Shown: piece by piece, positions 34,958 to 45,949 of the stretch
Layout: every line of letters begins with the position of its first letter
Numbering within the stretch: the stretch's first letter is position 1
Assembly: GCA_944548615.1 (NCBI GenBank)
Contig: OX155980.1
Coordinates: forward strand, 39,913,227 to 39,977,226
From: Micropterix aruncella
Lineage: Eukaryota; Arthropoda; Insecta; Lepidoptera; Micropterigidae
Length of the DNA: 64,000 bases
Direction: 5' to 3'
Program-made: the position numbers and the translations under genes
The notes under the pieces: generated by a model
The model's database searches: none
Told to the model about the DNA's origin: nothing
What the model saw: only the letters and a program-made list of their open reading frames with translations

Positions 34958-35743
34958 CATCGGTCACTATATTGATAGTAATGTTTTAAAAATAAACGAA
35001 AACATAATTCTTATGTATTTATGTACAAAATAATATTTCTTTGGAATAATTTAATTGCGTTGTGGTGCCTTGCGTACCTGATCTACGACCAGGAATGTCA
35101 CCAAGGTCTTGGAGAAAACGGTCAGGAACAATCGAAGAGCGACGCGTACGTGTTATGGCGTGTGGCAGAAAGTAAACAAAAAGTTTCGTGCCAATACAGA
35201 TTACATTCCCTAGATCGGGTGAAATTATTTAAATCTTTAAAATTTATTTTAAATTATATTGAGTTTTAAAAAATCGGTTGTGTCACTCCTAGACTTTCCC
35301 GGCATGCAGACAATCACCCTCGCGCGCCAAACCCCCATAACCCCCCACCCCCTCAAACCTCCATACACCCCCTCCCTCCGACCCCTTCCGCCCTTTCCCT
35401 CCAACCTCCCCTCCAACTTTCCCTCTCTCTCACTCTCTTCCCCTTCTCCCCCAACCCCCTCTCCCTAACTCCCCAACTCACCCCTCTCACCCCCCCCTCC
35501 ACAAATACCTTCTCCTCCCGCCTATTGTTCACTCCCTTCCTCCTACCATTTCCCCCACCTCCGCACGGAGCAATCCTAGCCGTTCTCTCAATTTGACGAT
35601 TACAGGCAAAAAACGTTTAGGTGTATTTATTTTTCTCTTTTAATGACTTTTTATGTTTTTCTCTTTTGATTACACATCTACAGACCGAGAGCTTTTTTTA
35701 AACACCTCGATGGCGGTTACAGGAAAAACACGTTTCAAATTAA
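34958..35743 (+). repeat. Dispersed element with long pyrimidine tract, copy 1
   Basis: About 785 bp. It starts near GGTCACTATATTGATAGTAATG and ends near AAACACGTTTCAAATT. From about 35,320 to 35,545 the plus strand is almost purely C and T (CCCCTCCCTCC-type). The same element lies inverted at 45232-45947 with a matching purine tract. No open frame with recognisable similarity and no transposase. It could be a non-autonomous DNA element; no clear terminal inverted repeats. Confidence 0.8.
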
Positions 35744-35932
35744 TATATAGATTTTGATCTAGTTTACTACATATTTTATTGTTGTTAGCACAAATATGTA
35801 TTTGGGCCGAAATATTTTTAAAAAGCATGCATTTTCAACAATGAGCCTTTATACTAAAGTATGTTTAATGAAAACAACCAATGTGACCCATCCGTTGCCT
35901 CTTAGTTTGTAGCACCTGACGTTTCGGCGACG

Positions 35933-35990
35933 TTGCAGCCGCTGTTGTCCAGAGCAGTAGTCAGCCTACCCTGGACAACGGCGGCTGCAA
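35933..35990. repeat. GC-rich hairpin
   Basis: TTGCAGCCGCTGTTGTCCA (35933-35951) pairs with 35972-35990, 18 of 19, across a 20-base loop. It lies in otherwise AT-rich DNA with no adjacent gene. Confidence 0.75.
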
Positions 35991-35999
35991 GTTTCACGC

Positions 36000-36570
36000 G
36001 GTAAATTCGTTTTATCCTCTTTACAACTGTCATTACCACTATAATAATTGTTGATATAAGTAAGTAAAAATGTTGATATAGGTATTTTGTTGGTTCTACA
36101 TGCTCCTGTTTTCAATTTTCCGCCTATTTTCCATGTACTTTCAACCCTCCGTTCCCGACCCCCTGACCTGTAATCAAGGTTCTATTGTACACAATAAAAC
36201 TACTATGTTTAAATAAGTAAATATTGTCAAGAAAGTGGTTTTATTCATATTAAACTAAAGCGACGCCAAAATAAACCATAGGTAATGCTATAACTTATCA
36301 GAAAAATATGGATAATACAATCAATGACAATGACATCCCCATTACGTAGTATCTTTTTGTGGGCGAAAGGAGATCCACTTATTGCCATGTCAAAAAACCT
36401 ATGAATATTTTAATGATTTTGTCCCAATATTAATTACTTTTGATATTTGATACATACGGTTTTAAACTGAGAAAATTAGTTTAGGTTTGGTATGTATCGA
36501 AATAAAAAAAATATTATTTAGTGGTACATTTTCGAAAAAATAATTTTCATGTAACCGTGGCCTAAGCATC
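36000..36570. other. AT-rich spacer
   Basis: Nothing recognised. Confidence 0.45.
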
Positions 36571-36579
36571 CTTCATTTG

Positions 36580-37225
36580 CGGCAAAATGGGACGCGGCGA
36601 ATCTGGACGCGGCGAAATAAAATGCGGCAAATTGGAATGCGGCGAATCTGGAAACGACAGAATAAATGCGGCAAAACTGGAAGCGGCAAATTGGGAAACG
36701 TCAGTTAGCTGTCAAAATCGCCTTGCGGCAAATCTGAATGCGGCAAATCTGGATGCCCCCGTTTGATGGGACCCTTCAAATGTATAATTTTTATCCCACT
36801 AGAGGGCACAGCGGCGACCGCCTCAAGGTGGTGTGAAGTGAGTTACGCATCGCGGTGGCATTTTCTGGCATCTCAATTTACCGCATCCAGTTTTTCCGCA
36901 AGGTGATTTTGACAGCTGACTGACGTTTCCAGATTTGCCGCTTCCAGTTGTGCCACATCTAATTCTACAGCGTCCATTCGCCGCATCAGTTGACATTGCT
37001 AAAGTATCTGACCGAATCGGCATAGTTCCAATCGCTTAGCTCAAAGCGTTAAAACTAACATTGGAGTCTGAAATCCCCGCTTTATCAACAAGTATGGGCG
37101 CGATGGAAGTGGCAAATTGGGATGCGACAATTCTGGAAGGTTTACTTTGAGGCGAATATGAATGCGGCCAAACTGGAAGCGGAAATTGGGATGTAGTAAA
37201 TCTGTTGGGACCCACACTTGCTCTA
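36580..37225. mobile_element. Foldback-like element, second copy of the 15-bp subrepeat family
   Basis: Direct repeats of the type ATGCGGCAAATCTGG run on plus at 36588-36757. The complementary type (TTTGCCGCTTCCAG) runs at about 36875-36990, and plus-type repeats return at 37100-37205. AACGTCAGTTAGCTGTCAAA (36705-36724) is mirrored at about 36,910-36,930. GATGGGACCC / TGTTGGGACCC motifs link it to the copy at 32.2-32.8 kb, which has GATGGGGTCCC. Non-coding. Confidence 0.7.
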
Positions 37226-37259
37226 GGGCGGTTGATCGCCTACGCATCGCATCGAGTGG

Positions 37260-37835
37260 TTAGCATCGGCCGGTCGCCGCAGTAATCGCCGCTGGCGTCT
37301 CCTATTGATCATGTAACTATAAAGTTACGTAAAAATAAGCGACCAATAGCACAAACAGTAATATCGCATTGTAGCTAACTGTCAATCCAATAGTTAAGGC
37401 TGTTGTTTTCGTGCTCATTCATCAATATCGATATCGATAAATATGCTATGATTTAGCCCAGGCGCACCCACATTTGAATCAATATATTTTTTAAATCAAC
37501 AGAAAAACGAATCAAGCGTACGGTTTAATGATGCACATAATTGCGTATTTAACCAAGAATAATTATGAAGAATAACCAAGAATAATGATTAGGTACAGAA
37601 CATTTCATATTCGCGAAAAAAAATATCAATGCCTAGGTACATACTATTTCATCCGGATTATGCTGATGAAAAAAAAACTAAATGAGTCGTTGTATTGCAA
37701 TAAAATAAAATGGTAACATTATGCTGGTATATTTACAGGTGCATAATGCTCATGTTACAATATCTACTATTGCTCGTGTTAAAGTAAAACAAAATATATG
37801 ACATGACAAAAACTGTATTATCCTTGTAAATTATT
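37260..37835. other. AT-rich spacer
   Basis: Nothing recognised. Confidence 0.4.
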
Positions 37836-37840
37836 AAAAG

Positions 37841-37950
37841 TGGCTAAAAGAACGTCTGGTACCGAATCTTCCACCTAATTCTGTCATTGTACTTGATAAT
37901 GCGTCATGCCATAATATTCAAAATGACAGAGCTCCAAATTTTAATATACT
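37841..37950 (+). pseudogene. DDE-superfamily transposase fragment
   Basis: A short plus frame encodes WLKERLVPNLPPNSVIVLDN followed by ASCHN. This is the second catalytic aspartate region of IS630/Tc-like DDE transposases (W....L.PNLPPNSVIV.DNA..HN). Both flanks are eroded and no other domain is recognisable. Confidence 0.7.
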
Positions 37951-37959
37951 TCTTGGTGA

Positions 37960-38320
37960 GACTCTCTTTTCTGGAGTAGAAAAAATATTTTTGAATTTGG
38001 TGCCATTCCCCAAAACAGTAGGCCATACGTTATTTAGGAGTGGAAATATGCATAATAAACGGATTTAGCCGCTTCAAAACCACATAAATTTCTTATCTTT
38101 CTAATTGCGAATATGGCACTGCACTTTTATTTACTGAGATCATTGAAGTGATCAGACCATTGTAATTTTTGATCAATTTCTAATCCGAGAAATTTCATGA
38201 TAAGACAATTTCTGGTTTGTCAGACCCAAAGTATACCTACGTCTATTTCATTGGAATCAGACGGCCGCAAAGAGAAGCATTTTTTGTGGGGCTTAATTAA
38301 CGCGGTACGAGGGATCGGGC
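37960..38320. other. Spacer, possible downstream debris of the DDE element
   Basis: Only weakly protein-like; no motif recognised. Confidence 0.35.
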
Positions 38321-38327
38321 GGTAAGA

Positions 38328-39329
38328 GACCGTTCCCACTTGTCGGATATCGGGCCCGACAAAATGTCGGGTGCTCTAATGGCAGAACATTTTGTATGGA
38401 ACAATTCATACTTATCCGTCACCGATTTTTTGTCGGCTCCGACGAGTATTGTCGGTCGATTTGCGAGTGCCGCACGCCCGACAAAAAATCGTGTCGGATC
38501 TCGCTCGCGTATGAATTTGTATGGCGCTGTTCACACTTATTAGATGTCGGTCCCGATAAACCACCTGTCCGCACGCAGTGTTAGGCATTTTTTTTTCACA
38601 CGAACTATGCGAAAAATACCTTTTTCAGACGGTCATGTTTACATTATAATAAAGCTTCGAATGACCTCGACATATTTTTTCCACGCGTTGGTTACTTTTA
38701 GGAAAAAAAAATGGCGATTTGTTGTTGCATTAGCTCATGGTTTAATTTGTTATTAAGTTTGGTTGTAGTCGCTTTAACTAATTGTTGAATTTGTTATTGA
38801 GTATAACGTATTTTTGGTCATATTTTTGGTTCTTGGTTTATTTATTTATTTTATTCATTTTTGATACTATATATAATGTTTTGTAGTAATTAATAGTAAT
38901 AAAGGTCTATTTGTTTTATGTATGTTTTCACACAACTGTAAATGACTGTTTTTAAGTAAAAAAAAAAAAAAAAAAAAGAAATGTCGAATAATGATTGACG
39001 ATTGGTGCGGTCGGTGCGACGAAACCGCAAACGCGACCGCAAAAACGCGAGCGCAGACGCGACCGTAGACGCGACCGCACACACGAACGCGACCACGTAC
39101 GCGACCACGAACGCGCCCGGAAACGCGACCGCAAACGCTAAAACGACCACAAACGCGACCGCAAACGCGAACGCGACCGCGACAGCTTCGTCGACGACCA
39201 TCGCGCAGTCGCCTCTTGGAGAGTGATTGACTCCAAATCGGATCCTACATCCGACTAGTAGTGTGAACAGAGCGGCGACATCCGATTAAAAATCGGCCCG
39301 ACACCCGACAAATGGGAACGCGCTGTTAC
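38328..39329. mobile_element. TIR DNA element with GTCGG-rich subterminal repeats and an internal hexamer array
   Basis: The left end CGTTCCCACTTGTCGGATAT and the right end (complement CGTTCCCATTTGTCGGGTGT) form an imperfect terminal inverted repeat of roughly 30 bp. GTCGG and TCGGGCCCGA words recur near both ends, and GTTCACACT-type motifs sit inside both. Target duplication was not resolved, so superfamily is uncertain (PIF/ISL2EU-like by appearance). The interior carries an A run (38959-38976) and a hexamer array (39008-39190). No transposase. Confidence 0.65.
39008..39190 (+). repeat. ACGCGA-type hexamer array
   Basis: About 30 degenerate units of six bases (ACGCGA, CCGCAA, ACCACA) run inside the TIR element. 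Plus frames translate as Asn-Ala-Thr-Ala, minus frames as Val-Ala-Phe-Ala or Arg-Ser-Arg repeats. Low-complexity peptides in all frames argue against a real gene. Confidence 0.8.
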
Positions 39330-39334
39330 AGGTT

Positions 39335-41640
39335 AAAATATTTAAAAAATACATATACTGTTCAGGGTGAAAGGTTTTTTATAAGTTTATTTATTTATTA
39401 TTGTTTAGTCTATTAGGCTTTACTGCTAAATATAATACAAAATTATATGAAAAATATGAAAATAAAATTACAATGGGAACAAGAAACATTTTTTTTTCAT
39501 TATTTTCAAACACTACTAAAATATTCAGAGATATTTAATTATTGCAGAACGAAATAATAGGTATAATATTTTTGAATCAAACCTAACAAGAAGGTACTTG
39601 ACCGATAATTAATTTTAAACAACTTTTCGCTTTATAACGTAAGTACTACAATTCGTAGTACTGCCATACCGCCATACCTATAGGTACGAACGTACGTGAT
39701 ACGTCCGCTATATTATCATAGAATACCTACTTTTTGAATAATCACCCAAAGGTGGTTGAACTCATGTATTCGAGTAAATGATTAATGCAACGAAGCATTT
39801 TTAATTCTTTAATAATATGTAAAATATAGATCAACAATATTTTGCCGCAAGATATTGACCGCTCGCACAAACGAACCAAATGCATCAGCATTGTTAATGG
39901 CATCATTGGGGTCTATCGGTAAACAATCTGAAACAAATTTATATTTTATTAATAATAACTAGACCTTTCATTTACTTATAGAAGTATTTCTTTTACCTAC
40001 CTAAATATACAAAGTTATTCATAAAAATTGCAAATTATAAAATTAAATTAAAAATTGCAAATTATAAAAACCTACAAAAATTGTTGACACAGGATTTTCA
40101 GGGCAAAATATTAATTAAAGATTACTTACGATAATTGGCGCTCATCGTCCATTTTTCGATTTAGAAGCCAATACTGAGCAAACATCTCAGAAATTGTGAT
40201 CAACAGTCATAAATTCACGAGCTAAACAAGAGCTAAGCCGCTTTCAAACGTAGACTGCTCAATTTCAGACCGTTCTTAGTTAAGACCCATCCGCCATGAC
40301 ACTTGTAGAAACGGAATACCAAAAAGGGTCTCTACGGTGCTTAACGTCAATTTAAGCACCTGATGAGCTCTACATAAGCACGCTCCAGTTAGGACCCATG
40401 AAAGGGAATACCAAAACTTCAGTTTAAAATGAAGTGTCGTTTTAGTGCCTTTTTAGACCCCAATTTAGGCACCTGCGAGAAACGGAATATGGGCATCTAA
40501 AGACAAACTGAGCCCACGTAGGCAATGTATAAGTTGGTGTGCAAACTTGTCCCAAATATGCGACGTATATACTCGTATAGCATCAGAAGCTGCTGTCGAT
40601 TTTAAGAACGTGCACTTGTATTTAATACAACCTCTGTACAATATGTTTTCTGACTCTGAGAATGATTTACTCAGATTGTTATTTATAAGTGAATATGTCC
40701 GCACCACAAAAACAAAAAAAGTTAAGATAAGAAGATAGTAGATGCATGAGATAATAAGACAAAGAAAAAAAATGAAGAATGCCATACATCAATAAAGGAA
40801 TAGATGAAGGAATATGATGAAAAACTTTTATTTATCTATTTTCGCATGACTTTTCTCTGTGCATGCACCGACTTTCTATGTGTGTCTGATGCACTGTGAA
40901 CGTAAGTTCTAGAAACATACTAGTCTTAAAAGTCCCAGTGTGGGACGTCGTATTGTCAACCTCTCCACCTTTCCATGCCGATCTAGAGATCGCAGTCGAC
41001 GTTGCGTGGGACGCGTGTCACTGCGTTGCGTATGATAAGTATGTTTCGAATTCATCTGTCTTTATGCAAATTCAAGGGTTCACGGGTGTCATAATTAGTC
41101 ACATAGATTGCGTAGGTGGGAACTGTCTGTCCTGCCTTAAAGTGTCTATATTTCAAAATACACATCAAAGGGGTTTAGCGAAAGGTTGATTTTTTTTAGC
41201 GAACGGCAAAATGGAGCTGTTGATGGGTGCAAAGTTGACTGGTTGACTACACTGACCAGGTAGCGTATAGTTTACTGGCTCAACAGTATATAGTACTATC
41301 TTAGCAATACAATAGACAAAGGCGGACAATTCTCATATATCATAAAAATAGCTTTATATGGTAATATCCTCCTCTCCCTCACAGGATAACTCGGTCACGG
41401 AAGAACAAGGGGTACTAAAGGAACCAATCCGTGACTCTTATCAAAACAGGCCGCCTCACTTCCCCTCATGTATAGTCATTGGTTATATATAGCATTAGAT
41501 TGCTCCACTCTATAGTACAATTTGGCAACTCTTCTGAAACATCGAAATGCAGGTGGCGCTGGTAGCGATGACGGCCAAACTAATAGCAATTTATATAGTC
41601 ATCTATATAAACATTGATAATGAATGTTTTTTTATAAGAG
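39335..41640. other. Intergenic DNA with a possible small repeat
   Basis: No gene recognised. At 40,290-40,500 the phrase TAGAAACGGAATACCAAAA recurs in variant forms with TTAGGACCCAT and AGGCACCT words, suggesting an unclassified short repeat. A GC-richer patch at 40,915-41,030 is unexplained. Confidence 0.4.
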
Positions 41641-42414
41641 CTGATTGATTATAGGTGGTGAACGGTTTAGGGTGGTGAACGGTTTCGTGCAGCTTGGGCC
41701 ACAAGATCCATTTTGTTCTGGGATCGGCTCAACTCACGATTCAGCTCCTATTGAGAAGCCTCCTCGAGTGTAAGGCTACCCCGGGTAACACTTCCGTGTC
41801 TCAGGCCTCAGAGCTGGTGGACTGGTTTCTCCCAGCGGAATTGCATCCCGGCGCCACTGGACGGTTTGCGCGCCGGTTGGCGAAGCCAATCGGTTGTGCA
41901 TTCTGACTAATTGCTGAAGGGGTCTGGAGACTATGGAAATACACTGTTTCCTAGGCAGCGGGGGTGCATGTTTCACCTGATGTCATGCCACTCTTAAAAT
42001 TACCTTGGGCCACTCGATCGTGTGTGGCACTACGGGCAAAGAGCGCCCAGGTCCGCGATAAATTCAAACTGAATTACCGCAGTAATACAACAGGTAGAGG
42101 TTGCGTAAGCGACTTCGGACTCGTAACCAGTCTGGAGGATGGAGGTATCCTGAAGGTTTATTCCAGACGGAGATATCCTGCCAAAACTGGTGGTTAGGGG
42201 GTGAGGCTGCCGGATGTGTACCTTTCCCGGTGCCTCGCCGTAAGGCGTTGGTCTCTAACGGGTTGTTGGTGAACTATATATAGACCGTAGATTGTCGTGT
42301 CCCCAAGTCTTCTACGCTCATCCCACGGCTGAAAGAATGATCTATATCGTTATACCAGCCTGGGGTGACGGGTTCGCCCATTGTAGTCGACACCGCCATT
42401 CTGATTGATTATAG
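41641..42414 (+). mobile_element. ~600-bp GC-rich retroposon-like family, copy 4, with perfect 14-bp target duplication
   Basis: The body at 41655-42400 (746 bp) is flanked by CTGATTGATTATAG at 41641-41654 and 42401-42414. The left end is longer than in copies 2, 3 and 5 and starts with a duplicated GGTGGTGAACGGTTT. The right end (GGGTTCGCCCATTGTAGTCG) is shared with the family. Diverged internally. Confidence 0.85.
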
Positions 42415-42419
42415 AAACC

Positions 42420-43155
42420 CAATAATTTAAGCAATGATAACAATATTCAATTATTAGTGCCATCTATCGCATTTTTTTAAAGGTTGATTACATCACATAA
42501 ATAATACGGGGAGATAGAATGCCATCTATTAGTCTATCTGAGCATTGGAGTGCGTAATTTTAACCATAGATTATTAGCAATCATTGTTATTACGAGTTGA
42601 TATTAAAATATTGATATAAAAAATTGACATCCTTATATAAATAGTAGTTAAATAATAATAGTTATGATTTCAAAATTAATTTATTATATTATTATTTTAT
42701 ACAATATAGGCGTGTTTAGAGCGCCATGTAAGGCGCCGCCCTACTGTTATACCACGAAAGTCGCCATATTCAACAGAATAATAGAATATTAATCATTTTT
42801 TTATAACTATGATTTCCATCTTCACGATGCGTTTCGTAGTAAAATTCTGGTTGCCAAATTGTAGCACGACGTTGATCAATCTAATACGCAATATAATCAG
42901 TGGTGTAGTATGTGCAGAGAATCCGACAAATTCGGCATAGTGCGCCCTTCCCCCTCACGCATGTTTACACAACGACGTACCTATATATTGATATGTACGC
43001 GTTTTTGCGCAGGATTTTTTCTGGTGCATACATATTTCGGCCAGTATCCGCGTTGAGCCTTGGTTGATCTCAAGATTCTTCTAATCAATGCTCTGGTTTT
43101 TGCCCATTCTCGCTTACAGCCACTGATAAAATGGACCCTGTATTCATGAGTTGTA
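42420..43155. other. AT-rich spacer
   Basis: Contains two GCCATCTAT words near 42,460 and 42,520 that recur in other repeats here; no gene. Confidence 0.4.
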
Positions 43156-43161
43156 CTGGCA

Positions 43162-43365
43162 GCGCCAGATTTCTCGGTCCCTCGCCCACATGTTCAGATC
43201 ACACTTATTACATTTATTGAACACCAATGCACTGAAACCAAGAAGAGATAGAACTCCTAATTCTTTAAAGGATTTCTGTCCCTTTTTGTTTTCAGTGCAT
43301 TGGTGTTCAATAAACCCAACACGTGCGATCTGAGCATGTGAAATAGGGATTAAGAAATCTGGCGC
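43162..43365. mobile_element. Palindromic MITE-like element
   Basis: Two arms of about 75 bases mirror each other: GCGCCAGATTTCTCGG at the left end and the complement ending ATCTGGCGC at the right. The inner pair ACACCAATGCACTGAAA / TTTCAGTGCATTGGTGT is perfect. The loop is about 50 bases, AT-rich. No coding. Confidence 0.8.
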
Positions 43366-43377
43366 GGCCATCATGGC

Positions 43378-43517
43378 CCCTCCACACGTTGGCCAGCTTT
43401 GGCCGCATCGCCTATGCCCCTCCCGCTCTTTCTTATACATTTTTCTGACGTCACATTGGTGTCGACTCGTTTCCACCTTAGCAATATTGGCCAACATCGG
43501 CCAACGTGTGGAGGGAG
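43378..43517. repeat. Small inverted-repeat element
   Basis: CTCCACACGTTGGCCAGC near the left end mirrors GGCCAACGTGTGGAGGG near 43,499-43,515. TTGGCC words are repeated inside. About 140 bp, directly next to the palindromic element. Confidence 0.7.
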
Positions 43518-43967
43518 AATGAAGCGTATTCAGAAATGTCTCATGTTAGCAGGTAGGTACTGTGTATTTATGCCCTCTCACTGTTCAATTATTTTTTTAT
43601 TTGTACAAAGAACTGCAACGTTTCAATCCATAATTGTGAAAAACATTATTCGAACTTACCTTTATTTAAGTAGAAAAACCAGTTTTAATGGTTGACTCTT
43701 TTTTTAATTACCAACTACAAGATTTTTCCAATGATGTAACACAATTTAGTTCATTTATCTTAAACACAATTATAATGCCACATAAAAAATATATATTATC
43801 ACAAATGGTTCACATTTATTACCATTCCAAAGTAGTTTTTGATATTTATTATCTTTAGAACCTAGTCCATGTAATAAAGTAATACACACCAAAATGTTAC
43901 TATTAGTACTGGTTGATATAAAAATATTACTCCCATAAAAAATCTTCAAAAGTAAACTAGGTTTCAC

Positions 43968-43973
43968 TTTATT
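43968..43973 (-). terminator. cyc: Candidate polyadenylation signal of cyc
   Basis: AATAAA on the minus strand, 78 bases downstream of the cyc stop codon. It is the nearest canonical signal; actual use is not shown. Confidence 0.55.
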
Positions 43974-44050
43974 TGGCTATTTAATATTCTAATCTATATC
44001 CATAATATATTTTTTCGTCTAATAAATATTTGTATTTGACATCTTGGTGT

Positions 44051-44380
44051 TTATGGCGAAGGCCAAGGTAATCCCGAAAAGTCCACCGAACCTCCTAAAC
44101 CGGCGTCGGCTTCCAGAAGGCTCATGATGACGGCCATGGCGGCTTCGTCATTTCCATTACCTCCGCTGCCAACTGCAGGTTCTGGAATTATGGAACTCTC
44201 GATGTTCTCCAGAATCCCCTCGTTGACCGAGCTGCTCTGGTCGCTAGACGAGGTCTGTCTTTCGTTATTGCGTATGTGGCTGAAGTTCGGTAGTACTGCA
44301 CCGTTGCTGAGAGGGGATAGCGATGGTGGCATGCTGAGGGTTCCGCGATCTAGTGAAGATGAGTCAGATAATGCTGGTCC
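44051..44380 (-). CDS. cyc: cycle (BMAL1 orthologue), last exon with C-terminal transactivation domain
   Basis: This exon follows an acceptor (TTTTTTCTGCAG) and runs 110 codons to a TAA at 44053-44051, in phase 0 with the preceding exon. The first part is Ser/Pro-rich linker. The last ~35 codons are the conserved BMAL1 C-terminal transactivation domain: [20 protein letters not shown], then VDFSGLPWP. In mouse BMAL1 and many non-Drosophila insects this tail binds CBP/p300 and Cryptochrome; Drosophila Cycle lacks it. Its presence implies a clock in which Cycle itself carries transactivation and in which a CRY2-type repressor could act on this tail; the latter is inference. Confidence 0.95.
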   Translation of the reverse strand, partial: GPALSDSSSLDRGTLSMPPSLSPLSNGAVLPNFSHIRNNERQTSSSDQSSSVNEGILENIESSIIPEPAVGSGGNGNDEAAMAVIMSLLEADAGLGGSVDFSGLPWPSP

Positions 44381-45231
44381 CTGCAGAAAAAACTATTTTA
44401 AATATCTCCAATACCAAATGGTTCCATTGGCCTTCTTGATTAAAATGAGAAAATAGGCTCCAAAAATTTGATTATCTGGCTCCAAAATTAGTTTCGTTTA
44501 ATGTCTCCCTTAATTTGAATTCTCACTTAATTATTTAAATATATAATTATTCTTAATTTGACGGTTATCCACATGGTCTAAACTAAGTGTCTTAAAAATC
44601 AATCCAATCAAGATCATTTGATCATTGGGACCAAGCCATTCAGATTTAAAATTGCTGCGAATGTAATCAAACATATATTATTGTTGATCCACATATATTA
44701 TATATTAAACTTTACGATGTAACTTTCAGTTTATTAAAATATATAATCTGTTACAGCGAAAGTATATGCCAAATTAAAATATGCAAATGAATTCCTGTTA
44801 CACCAGAATGTTGCATAATCTAATCCAACATGGTTGTTGGAACAATATTGTCCAAGATACTAAGATAAATGTGTTTCGTGTTATTACAAGTATGTTTAGT
44901 CTAGTTCAATTGGTAAAGTTCAGTGGTTTTTAAAAAAAAAATATTTTAAAAAAAAAACCTTTACTGGAATTCGCTTACTAATTTTCTAAGCACATGTAAA
45001 TAGCGTACAACTGAAACTAAATTATTTATTACAAAAATAATCAAATGAAATGATGATAATCGTCGGCTTGGGAGATTTACCTACTGAATTTCGAAAACTA
45101 TAATATAGTTTTAGATAATGTTATCATATGAGTGCAACTGGAATAAATTATTTATCACAATATTAATAAAACACGATGACAAGGAGACTAATATATGTAC
45201 TTATATAAATTATTTTGTGGTAATCCTATCG
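44381..45231 (-). other. cyc last intron, 3' part
   Basis: AT-rich intronic DNA upstream of the last exon; no repeat or exon recognised. Confidence 0.55.
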
Positions 45232-45947
45232 CACAAATTTGAAACGTGTTTTTCCCGTAACGGCCATATTGAGAAAACGGCTAGGTGTAAAAATTTGTTT
45301 GAGGTGTCTAAAAAAAGCTCTCGGTAGATATGTCATTAAAAGGGAAAAATAAACAAAGTCATCAAAAGATAAAAATAAAAAATGATAGTGCCATCTGCTG
45401 AATATCTGGAATGGAAGAGAGAGAGGGTGAAAGGTGGGCGGCAGGTGGAGGTAGTTAGGGGGGGTGAGAATGGTGAGTAGGGGTAGGTGGAAGGGGAAGG
45501 AAGGGTCGAGAGAGAGGGAGGGTTGGGGAGAGGGAAGTTGGAGAGGGGGGTAGGACGAGGGTGGTTGGGAGAGAGATGGGGGAGAGAGGGAGGGAAAGTC
45601 TAGGGGTGACACAACCAATTGCTTTACTCAATATAGTTAAAAACAAATTTTAATGATTTCACCGACATATAACCGAATCTAGCGTATAGTTGCTAAAGTA
45701 CGCTGAATTGGCGTGTAACTTTTTGTTTACTTTCTGTCTCACGTCATATCACGTACGCATCGCTCTTGGATTGGTTCTGTCCGTTTTCTTCATGCTTGGT
45801 GACATTCCTGATCGTAGATCATATTGAGCAAGGCACCGCAACGTAATCGAATTAATCCAAAGAAATATTATTTGTACCTACATAAATAAGAAGTATATTT
45901 CCGTTTATTTTTGAAACATTACTGTCAATAAACTGACCTTTGATCTC
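45232..45947 (-). repeat. Dispersed element with long purine tract, copy 2, inside a cyc intron
   Basis: Inverted copy of the element at 34958-35743, sharing both ends and the middle (GACTTTCCC before the tract, AAAGAAATATTATTT near the start). On the plus strand about 45,415-45,600 is nearly pure A/G with several GGGG runs. It lies in the last cyc intron. Confidence 0.8.
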
Positions 45948-45949
45948 GA

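Noticed and set aside
35259..35468. Proline-rich protein frame (also 45226-45618 minus)
   Set aside because: Direct translation of a pyrimidine tract in a dispersed repeat.
38890..39226. Open frames of Val-Ala or Asn-Ala-Thr repeats as a structural protein gene
   Set aside because: All frames on both strands are repetitive because of the hexamer array; no signal of a gene.
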